A stretch of DNA of 64,000 bases from JAFMJV01 sp963800275. Lineage in GTDB: Bacteria; Chloroflexota; Limnocylindria; Limnocylindrales; CSP1-4. Shown here in pieces: positions 57,873-64,000 of the stretch. Made by a program: the position numbers and the translations under genes. The stretch lies in the NCBI GenBank assembly GCA_963800275.1, contig CAWDAI010000014.1:124001-188000 (forward strand). Direction: 5' to 3'. The notes beneath the pieces were generated by a model. It was not told where the DNA came from and did not search any database. It worked only from the letters and a program-made list of their open reading frames with translations. Each line of letters begins with the position of its first letter. Position 1 is the first letter of the stretch.

Positions 57873-57907
57873 ATCCCAGCCGACGACAGCGGCGAGCGGG
57901 CCGTTGA
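57869..57907 (+). other. 12-codon mini-ORF with strong ribosome site between murB and ddl
   Basis: ATG 57869 overlaps the murB stop (ATGA) and has GGAGG about 4 nt upstream, the best ribosome site here. The frame encodes MNPSRRQRRAGR and stops at TGA 57905-57907, which overlaps the TTG used for ddl (TTGA). Either it is a leader peptide that couples ddl to murB, or a one-base error has separated the true ddl start (57869) from its body. Confidence 0.45.
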
Positions 57908-59031
57908 GCCTGCCGCCCACGCATATCGCCGTCCTCCTCGGCGGCCCCTCCGCCGAGCACGATGTGTCGCTCGTCTCGGGACGGGCTATCGCCACCGCCC
58001 TGGCCGGCGCCGGCCACCCCGTCCGCGGCTGGCTGATCACGCTCGACGGAGCGTGGTGGCAGCTGCCGGCTGCCGCGCTCGACCCGGACCTGCCGCTCAG
58101 CGCCTTCCGCGATCCGGCCGCCCTCGACGCTGACGGTCCCTACCGCGCTGCGGCCGCGCTCGAGGTGCTGGCCGGCGCCGATCCCGCGCCGGTCGTGTTC
58201 CCCGCGTTGCACGGCACGTTCGGCGAAGACGGACAGCTCCAGTCCCTGCTCGAGTCGGCGGGGCTCGTCTACTGCGGTGCCGGTCCCGCGGCCTCGGCAG
58301 TGGGCATGGACAAGACCCTCTTCAAGCGCGTGGTGGGCACGCTCGAGCTGCCCATCCTGCCCTGGACCGAGGTGCGGGCCGCCGAGTTCGTGGCCGACCC
58401 TGATGCCGTGGTCGCGGGGCTGCGCGAGTTCGCCAGCGGCTTCGCCGACCCGCGCCTGATCGTCAAGCCCGCGCGCCTCGGCTCGAGCATCGGCATCGCC
58501 ATCGTCCACGAGGTCGGCCGGCCGGCGTTGCTGCCGGCGCTGGAAGATGCCCTGCGCTACGACGACCTGGTGTTGGTGGAACCGTATCTCGATCACCCGC
58601 GCGAGCTCGAGACCGCGGTCCTGGGCAACTCCCGCCTCGATGCGGTGGCCTACGGACCCGGCGAGATCGTGCCGGGCAACGAGTTCTACGACTACGAGGC
58701 CAAGTACCACTCCACCACGAGCACGGTCACGGTGCAGGCAGACCTGGAGCCCGAGCTGGCGGCTTCCATCCGCCTCGCCGCGGTGGAGGTCTTCCTGGTC
58801 ATCGGCGGCAGTGGCTTCGCGCGCGTGGACCTGCTGCTCTCCGCCGACGGCATCCCCTACATCAGCGAGATCAACACGCTCCCCGGGTTCACCCCCATCA
58901 GCCTCTTCCCGCAGATGGCCTCGCTCGGCGGCTACGACTTCGCGACCACCTGTGAGCGCATCGTGGAGCTGGCGCTCGAGCGGGCTGCCGGACGACCCCG
59001 ACATCGACTCGACGCTGCCGAGCTGCCGTGA
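57904..59031 (+). CDS. ddl: D-alanine--D-alanine ligase
   Basis: 375 residues from TTG 57904 (see the mini-ORF at 57869 for a possible earlier start). HIAVLLGGPSAEHDVSLVSG is the family start. ATP-grasp motifs VFPALHGTFGEDGQLQ, GMDKTLFKRV, LIVKPARLGSSIGI, VEPYLDHPRELETAVLGN and YISEINTLPGFTPISLFPQM are present. The loop DYEAKYHSTT keeps the Tyr typical of D-Ala-D-Ala rather than D-Lac ligases. It makes the dipeptide for MurF. Coupled to ftsQ by GTGA. Confidence 0.92.
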   Translation: MSLPPTHIAVLLGGPSAEHDVSLVSGRAIATALAGAGHPVRGWLITLDGAWWQLPAAALDPDLPLSAFRDPAALDADGPYRAAAALEVLAGADPAPVVFPALHGTFGEDGQLQSLLESAGLVYCGAGPAASAVGMDKTLFKRVVGTLELPILPWTEVRAAEFVADPDAVVAGLREFASGFADPRLIVKPARLGSSIGIAIVHEVGRPALLPALEDALRYDDLVLVEPYLDHPRELETAVLGNSRLDAVAYGPGEIVPGNEFYDYEAKYHSTTSTVTVQADLEPELAASIRLAAVEVFLVIGGSGFARVDLLLSADGIPYISEINTLPGFTPISLFPQMASLGGYDFATTCERIVELALERAAGRPRHRLDAAELP

Positions 59032-59933
59032 GCGTCTCCCGGCGGGACCACGATGCGGGTGCCATCGAGCCGCGCTCGCGGCCCCCTGTCCGCGATGGTC
59101 ACGCCAGCATGGCCCGCCTCGTCGGCGCCGTGGGTCTCGTGCTCATCACGGCCGTGCTCTACTGGCTCTTGACCGACCCGGCCCTGACCGTGCGCGAGGA
59201 CCTCGTCTCCTTCCGCGGCCTGGTCCACGCCGATGAGTCCGAGGTACGCGCCCTGCTCGCCGACATCGATCGCGGGCCCAACGCCTTTCGCGTGCGGACC
59301 TCGGACATCGTCAAGGAGCTCTCGACGCTGCCGGAGGTGGACGCGGCCTCGGCGGTGGTGACCCTGCCCGCCAGCATCTCGGTCACGATCGACGAGCGTG
59401 ACCCGGTCTTCATCTGGACCGATGGGGCCGTCTCGTGGCTGGTCGATGAGAACGGCATGCTCTTCGCCCCCGTCGACGTCAACGACCCGGCCCTGGCTGC
59501 CGGCGCAGGCGAGGCCGCGCCGACCTCCGCCGCCGCTGCGGCCCGGGCGCGGCTGCCGGTGATCGTGGACGCGCGGCTGCCGGAGCAGCCACCGACCGAA
59601 GGCACCCATCTCTCGCGCATCGATCTGGCGGCCATGCGTCAGCTGCTGGCGGTGGACCCCGAGCTCCTGGGAAGCCGCTCCCGAGACCTGCGCCTGCGGG
59701 TGGACGATGGCGATGGCTATGTGCTCGAGAGCATGGACCTCGGCTGGAGGGCGATGTTCGGTCACTACACCCTGTCGGTCCAGCCACCCGACGTCATCCC
59801 CGCCCAGGTCCAATGCCTGCAGTGGCTGTTGGCCAGCGAGGAGGACAAGCTCGACACCGCCTACCTGGTCACGACCGATGAGACCTGCGGCACCGTTCGC
59901 GAGCTGGTCGACAAGCCAAAGAGGGGGAGCTGA
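59028..59933 (+). CDS. ftsQ: Cell division protein FtsQ/DivIB
   Basis: 301 residues from GTG 59028 (GTGA overlap with ddl). A basic cytoplasmic start, one membrane helix (LVGAVGLVLITAVLYWLL), a POTRA domain (VSFRGLVHADESEVRALL, IVKELSTLPEVDAASAVVTLPASISVTIDERDPVFIW in blocks) and an FtsQ beta domain after VSWLVDENGMLFAP. It links the PBP/FtsW pair with the rest of the divisome. A 107-bp gap follows before ftsA. Confidence 0.85.
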   Translation: MSVSRRDHDAGAIEPRSRPPVRDGHASMARLVGAVGLVLITAVLYWLLTDPALTVREDLVSFRGLVHADESEVRALLADIDRGPNAFRVRTSDIVKELSTLPEVDAASAVVTLPASISVTIDERDPVFIWTDGAVSWLVDENGMLFAPVDVNDPALAAGAGEAAPTSAAAAARARLPVIVDARLPEQPPTEGTHLSRIDLAAMRQLLAVDPELLGSRSRDLRLRVDDGDGYVLESMDLGWRAMFGHYTLSVQPPDVIPAQVQCLQWLLASEEDKLDTAYLVTTDETCGTVRELVDKPKRGS

Positions 59934-60040
59934 CCCGGCGCTGCGAAGCGGCGCCGCATCGAACACAATGTAGGGACCCATGGTGCGCTGGCGCACCGGG
60001 CTGGCACCGGGCCCCCTCGGAGTCGAGAGAAGGGAAGTAC

Positions 60041-61276
60041 TTGGAACTCGAAGCGATCCTCGTCGGGCTGGACATCGGGACGAGCAAGGCCGTCGTGCTC
60101 GTGGGCGAGGTCACCAGCGAAGGTGCGCTCGACATCATCGGCAAGGGCACCGTGCCCACGACCGGGGTCAAGAAGGGCCTCGTCAACAACATGGACCAGA
60201 CGGTCGACTCCATCCACAAGGCCATCGTCGCGGCGGAGCGCCTGTCGGGCCTGACCCTCGAGGCGGCCTACGTGGCGGTCGGCGGCGACCACCTCGAATC
60301 GCTCAACTCCCGCGGGACCGTGGCCGTGAGCGGTGCTCATCGCGAGGTCACGCGCGAGGACATCGAACGCGCCACCGAGGTGGCGCGGGCCGTGACCATC
60401 CCGTCCAACCGGGAGGTCCTGCACGTCCTGCCGCGCGACTTCATCGTCGATGGCCAGGAGGGCGTCAAGGACCCCGAGGGCATGAGCGCCGTGCGCCTGG
60501 AGGTGACCACCCACATCGTCCACGGTGGCGCCACCGCCCTCCAGAACCTGACCCGCTGCGTGCGCCGCGCCGGCGTGCGTCCCGACGAGCTGGTGGTCTC
60601 GTCGATCGCCTCGGGCGAGGCCGTGCTGACAGAGACCGAGCGCGAGCTGGGCGTGGCCGTGGCCGACATCGGCGCCGGCACCACCGACATCGCCCTCTTC
60701 GCGGAGGGCTCGCCCTTCTACACCTCGGTCATCCCGCTCGGCGGCGTCAACGTGACCAACGACATCGCCATCGGCCTGCGCACCAACCTGGCCGCGGCCG
60801 AGCAGTTGAAGACGCAGTTCGGCTCCCGCGAGGCGCGGGCCGCCGACCCCTCGACCGAGGCGGAGGTGGAGATCATCGACGACGGTGTCGCCCGCCCCGC
60901 GCGGAAGGGAGACGTCACCGAGATCGTCGACGCGCGCATGCGCGAGCTGTTCGAGAAGATCGGCGAGGAGATGACCGAGAATGCCAGCGCCCACCGCCTG
61001 CCGGCCGGCCTGGTGCTGACCGGCGGCGCGGCGCAGCTGGCCAACGCCGCCTCGCTCGCGCGTGACGTCCTGCAGGTGCCCGTGCGGGTGGCGGCGCCAG
61101 AGGGCATCGGCGGGCTCACGGACAATCTGCTCACGCCGCAGTACGCCACCGCCATCGGGCTCCTGCTGTGGGCCGCCAACGACTTCATCGCCGGCGAGCA
61201 GCAGCGCTACGAGCCACCGCCCCGGGCCGCTTCGGCCGACCGCGTGCGCGAGATCTTCCGCCGCATCTTCCCCTAG
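60041..61276 (+). CDS. ftsA: Cell division protein FtsA
   Basis: 411 residues from TTG 60041, preceded by GAAGGGAAG. Actin-like fold: GLDIGTSKAVVLVGEV (phosphate 1), VADIGAGTTDIALF (phosphate 2), LVLTGGAAQLANAASLARDVL (adenosine). SHS2-like 1C domain around AAYVAVGGDHLESLNSRG. The C-terminus ADRVREIFRRIFP is an amphipathic helix for membrane binding. It tethers FtsZ filaments to the membrane. Confidence 0.95.
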   Translation: MELEAILVGLDIGTSKAVVLVGEVTSEGALDIIGKGTVPTTGVKKGLVNNMDQTVDSIHKAIVAAERLSGLTLEAAYVAVGGDHLESLNSRGTVAVSGAHREVTREDIERATEVARAVTIPSNREVLHVLPRDFIVDGQEGVKDPEGMSAVRLEVTTHIVHGGATALQNLTRCVRRAGVRPDELVVSSIASGEAVLTETERELGVAVADIGAGTTDIALFAEGSPFYTSVIPLGGVNVTNDIAIGLRTNLAAAEQLKTQFGSREARAADPSTEAEVEIIDDGVARPARKGDVTEIVDARMRELFEKIGEEMTENASAHRLPAGLVLTGGAAQLANAASLARDVLQVPVRVAAPEGIGGLTDNLLTPQYATAIGLLLWAANDFIAGEQQRYEPPPRAASADRVREIFRRIFP

Positions 61277-61506
61277 CCCGGACCGGCCCGGAACCACAGG
61301 CACCGGCGGGGCGTTGACAGAAGGCCACAAGAACACACGCGGCGGGCACCCCCACGCACGAACCCGCCCGCTCTCGCTCTATCCCTCAGCGGCGAAGCGG
61401 GGATATACTCGCCCGACGACCAGGTGTCCTGGTGAGTCGCCCTGACCGTGCGGGCGGCCTGGCGGGTCGTAGCTGCCTGGGTGCGCGATCTGGAGGGATC
61501 ACTTAC
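61277..61506 (+). promoter_or_regulatory. ftsA-ftsZ interval with probable ftsZ promoter
   Basis: 230 bp. TATACT (61404-61409) within GGGGATATACTC is a good -10; no TTGACA-like -35 stands at 16-18 bp. A TTGACA at 61313-61318 has no -10 partner. ftsZ has its own ribosome site GGAGGG at about 61492. A separate ftsZ promoter fits its need for higher expression. Confidence 0.5.
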
Positions 61507-62721
61507 ATGCCGTTGCGTTCCGACTCAGAGAACTTCGCCCTCATCCGAGTGATCGGGGTCGGCGGTGGTGGCAGCAATGCCGTCAACCGCATGATCCGGG
61601 CCGAGCTCATGGGCGTCGAGTTCATCGCCGTCAATACCGATGCCCAGGCTCTCCTGCAGTCGGATGCCCCCAACAAGATCCGCATCGGCGACAAGATCAC
61701 CCGCGGCCTCGGCGCCGGCGGCGACCCCTCCATCGGTCAGCGCGCCGCAGAAGAGGATTCCGAGAAGATCGCCGACGCCCTCCGCGACTCTGACATGGTC
61801 TTCATCACCGCCGGCATGGGTGGTGGGACCGGCTCGGGCGCCGCACCCGTCATCGCCGAGATCGCCCGCGACATGGGCGCGCTCACCATCGGCGTCGTGA
61901 CCAAGCCCTTCTCCTGGGAGGGCGCCCGCCGCCGCCTCAACGCCGAGAAGTCGGCCGAGCTGCTGCGCGACAAGGTGGACACGCTCATCACCATCCCCAA
62001 CGACCGGCTCAAGGAGGTCGTGTCCGAGGAGACCTCCATCGTCGACGCCTTCCGCGTCGTGGACGACGTCCTGCGTCAGGGCGTGCAGGGCATCAGCGAC
62101 CTCATCACCGTGCCCGGCCTCATCAACCTCGACTTCGCGGACGTGCGCGCGGTCATGCGTTCTGCGGGCTCGGCCCTCATGGGCATCGGACGCTCCAGCG
62201 GCGCGGATCGTGCCGCCGAGGCCGCCCGCGAGGCCATCAGCAGCCCGCTGCTCGAGGTCAGCATCAGCGGTGCCCAGGGCATCCTCTTCAACGTCACCGG
62301 TGGTCCCAGCCTCGGCCTCTTCGAGGTCGACGAGGCGGCCGAGATCATCAAGGAGATGGCGGACCCAGAGGCCAACATCATCTTCGGCACGGTCATCGAC
62401 GAGCGCATGGGTGACGACCTCCAGATCACCGTCATCGCCACCGGCTTCGACAGCAACCGTCAGTCGAACTACCTGAGCGCCGCCGCCGAGGAAGACCTCC
62501 ACGCCGGCGTCCAGGCGGGCCTTGAGAACCGCGACTTCATGCAGGAGCTCGCGCGACAGCGCACAGCCGCCGGCGACCAGTCCGCGCCCGCAAACCAGAG
62601 CGACGCCAAGCAGGCCGTGGCCGTACCCGTCTCGTCTGGCCAGTCCGTCCCAGCCGGTCAGGCACAGCCAGCCAAGGAAGAGGACCTGGACATCCCGGCC
62701 TTCCTCCGCCGCAGCCGCTGA
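61507..62721 (+). CDS. ftsZ: Cell division protein FtsZ
   Basis: 404 residues from ATG 61507 with GGAGGG 9 nt upstream. Tubulin signature GMGGGTGSGAAP, GVGGGGSNAVNRM at the start, T7 loop region NLDFADVRAVM and IIFGTVID are conserved. A Gln/Ala-rich linker leads to the C-terminal peptide LDIPAFLRR, which binds FtsA. It forms the Z ring. Confidence 0.97.
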   Translation: MPLRSDSENFALIRVIGVGGGGSNAVNRMIRAELMGVEFIAVNTDAQALLQSDAPNKIRIGDKITRGLGAGGDPSIGQRAAEEDSEKIADALRDSDMVFITAGMGGGTGSGAAPVIAEIARDMGALTIGVVTKPFSWEGARRRLNAEKSAELLRDKVDTLITIPNDRLKEVVSEETSIVDAFRVVDDVLRQGVQGISDLITVPGLINLDFADVRAVMRSAGSALMGIGRSSGADRAAEAAREAISSPLLEVSISGAQGILFNVTGGPSLGLFEVDEAAEIIKEMADPEANIIFGTVIDERMGDDLQITVIATGFDSNRQSNYLSAAAEEDLHAGVQAGLENRDFMQELARQRTAAGDQSAPANQSDAKQAVAVPVSSGQSVPAGQAQPAKEEDLDIPAFLRRSR

Positions 62722-63468
62722 CCCCGCGCGACGTCCGCTGAACCCGGCCCGTCGGACGAGCGGGTCGTCTCCGAGCTGGCCGCTGCCCGCGCCGAGATCC
62801 TTGAGCGCACGGCCGCGGCCTGTGCCCGGAGCGGTCGGACACGCGACGCGGTCGAGCTGATCGCGGTCTCCAAGACGGTGCCTGCCGAACGCCTGCTGCT
62901 GGCGCAGGCCGCCGGCCACGATCGCTTCGGCGAGAACCGGGTGCAGGAGGCGGCGGAGAAGATCCCGCAGCTGGAGTCGGCTCGCTGGCACCTCGTGGGC
63001 CACCTCCAGAAGAACAAGGCGGCGCGCGCCATCGAGCTCTTCGACGTGCTCGAGTCGGTCGATTCGGCGGCCCTCGCGGAGCGCCTCGACCGGTTGGTGG
63101 GGGAGCGAGGTGCGAAGTCCCGCGGCGTCCTGCCCATCTACCTGCAGGTCAACGTCGATGAGGATCCGAGCAAGGCCGGCTTCCTGCCGGGACCGCTGGA
63201 AGGCGAGCTGGGGGCGATCCTGGAGCTGCCCCACCTGGAGGTGAAAGGGCTCATGACCGTCGGCTTCCACACCGGTGGCGGCGATGCGGCACGGCCCACC
63301 TTCGCCCGGCTGCGCGCGTTGTCGGAACGATTGCGGTCCGCCGACGACCGCCTTGGCCCGGGCCTCTCGATGGGCATGACCGACGACTTCGAGGTCGCGG
63401 TGGAGGAGGGCAGCACCCTTATCCGCGTCGGGCGCGCGCTCTTCGGTGAGCGGCCGGCGATGGCGTAG
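62722..63468 (+). CDS. yggS: YggS/PLPBP-family pyridoxal phosphate homeostasis protein (start unclear)
   Basis: The coding frame is the same as that of ftsZ and is open from the ftsZ stop. Conserved residues run from ERVVSELAAARAEILERT through LIAVSKTVPAE (PLP lysine), RFGENRVQEA, WHLVGHLQKNK, YLQVNVDEDPSKAGF, LMTVGF and SMGMTDDFEVAVEEGSTLIRVG. No ATG, GTG or TTG lies upstream of the PLP lysine: the first is GTG 62878, just after it. A CTG at 62776 or a sequence error must supply the start. The family is a PLP carrier without enzyme activity. Confidence 0.85.
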   Translation, partial: PRATSAEPGPSDERVVSELAAARAEILERTAAACARSGRTRDAVELIAVSKTVPAERLLLAQAAGHDRFGENRVQEAAEKIPQLESARWHLVGHLQKNKAARAIELFDVLESVDSAALAERLDRLVGERGAKSRGVLPIYLQVNVDEDPSKAGFLPGPLEGELGAILELPHLEVKGLMTVGFHTGGGDAARPTFARLRALSERLRSADDRLGPGLSMGMTDDFEVAVEEGSTLIRVGRALFGERPAMA

Positions 63469-63484
63469 AGAAGGGTCGCGAGCG

Positions 63485-63736
63485 ATGGAAGACTTCGTGC
63501 GCATCCTGATGCAGTCCCTCGTGACCGTGGCCTGGGTGACGGTGCTCGGGCGTGTGCTCATGAGTTGGATCGACCCTGGCTTCGAGCGACCGCTGGGCCA
63601 GTTCGTCTACAGCCTGACCGAGCCCTTCCTCGCGCCCATCCGCAAGGTCCTCCCGCAGTCGGGTTCGCTGGACTGGTCACCGCTGGTGCTGCTGCTGCTG
63701 CTGGGCCTGCTCATGCGCCTGACCTGGATGCTGTGA
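63485..63736 (+). CDS. yggT: YggT-family membrane protein
   Basis: 83 residues from ATG 63485 (AAGGG upstream). One YGGT repeat with two membrane helices: LMQSLVTVAWVTVLGRVLMSWI and SPLVLLLLLGLLMRLTWML, with the conserved LTEPFLAPIRKVLP between. The family is linked to osmotic stress and to division or septum placement (SepF/YlmG neighbours). Its stop overlaps the next GTG (GTGA). Confidence 0.9.
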   Translation: MEDFVRILMQSLVTVAWVTVLGRVLMSWIDPGFERPLGQFVYSLTEPFLAPIRKVLPQSGSLDWSPLVLLLLLGLLMRLTWML

Positions 63737-64000
63737 GCGAGGCGGTCACCCTCAGCGTGCGCGTCACGCCGCGCGCGAGTCGCGATGTGGTCGAGGGGGT
63801 CGATGAGGCCGGCGAGCTGCGGGTGCGGGTCACGGCCGCGCCGGCGGACGGGGCGGCCAACAAGGCCGTGGTCCGCCTCGTGGCCAAGGCTGCCGGGGTG
63901 CCCAGGAGCACCGTCGAGATCGTGGCCGGTGCCACCAGCCGCCACAAGCGGCTGCGCCTGGAAGGGGCGAGCACGGCCGCCCTGCGTGCGCGCTGGCCGG
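63733..64000 (+). CDS. YggU/DUF167-family protein, 3' end outside window
   Basis: GTG 63733 overlaps the yggT stop. 89 codons are visible: LSVRVTPRASRDVVEG, LRVRVTAAPADGAANKAVVRLVAKA in blocks, then VEIVAGATSRHKRLRLEG. This is nearly the full ~95-residue DUF167 fold; the stop is not seen. Function unknown; often next to yggS-yggT. Confidence 0.9.
   Translation, partial: MSEAVTLSVRVTPRASRDVVEGVDEAGELRVRVTAAPADGAANKAVVRLVAKAAGVPRSTVEIVAGATSRHKRLRLEGASTAALRARWP

Noticed and set aside
61313..61318. TTGACA as -35 of an ftsZ promoter
   Set aside because: No -10-like sequence lies 16-18 bp downstream; the TATACT box at 61404 is about 85 bp away.

Overview
This is a very GC-rich (about 65-70% by eye), gene-dense chromosomal segment of a bacterium. 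The gene content and style (F420-linked PPOX oxidoreductase, DUF952 and DUF1801 proteins, a ScyD-like secreted beta-propeller with SPAP-type linkers, GluQRS, an mraZ-led dcw cluster continuing into yggS-yggT-yggU, many GTG/TTG starts) suggest a Chloroflexota lineage, possibly a Limnocylindria-like soil or freshwater group. That placement is inference. No phage, insertion sequence, CRISPR array, tRNA or rRNA was recognised; the window reads as core chromosome.

Layout: 1-7.7 kb holds the tail of a PIN-domain (VapC-like) gene, a secreted ScyD-like propeller, a membrane acyltransferase with SGNH domain, and two adjacent dynamin-like GTPases. 7.7-11.5 kb has ettA, DUF952, an SDR dehydrogenase, a NuoE-like [2Fe-2S] protein and a remnant of a btpA-like gene. 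11.4-17.3 kb on the minus strand has an SbcD-like nuclease with a YhaN-like ATPase, then a zinc-ribbon / cysteine-less IscA-like / cold-shock operon. 17.6-24.1 kb has a secreted subtilisin with a long Pro-Thr repeat, an HNH endonuclease, gluQ, and an ECF sigma factor coupled to a membrane kelch protein. 24.2-28.9 kb has msrA, small hypotheticals, a PAP2 phosphatase and parAB.

29-43.8 kb is a metabolic block. Acyl-CoA carboxylase (carboxyltransferase, biotin carboxylase, biotin carrier), methylmalonyl-CoA mutase large subunit and epimerase would turn propionyl-CoA into succinyl-CoA. Nearby sucCD and sdhCAB carry succinyl-CoA to succinate and fumarate. A divergent TetR/MFS pair lies between. 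An RNase H gene and the RNase P RNA gene (rnpB) follow.

46-64 kb is the division and cell wall (dcw) cluster: promoter and probable MraZ operator, mraZ, rsmH, a small basic ORF, ftsL-like, ftsI-like PBP, murF, mraY, murD, ftsW, murG, murB, ddl, ftsQ, ftsA, ftsZ, yggS, yggT and partial yggU. Most junctions are 1-4 nt overlaps. murE and murC are absent from their usual places.

Caution on quality: several conserved genes (GTPase, YhaN-like ATPase, mutase, sucD, rsmH, probably others) are broken by single-base shifts although both halves are well conserved. This looks like residual indel error in the assembly rather than gene decay, so they are annotated as single genes with a noted shift.
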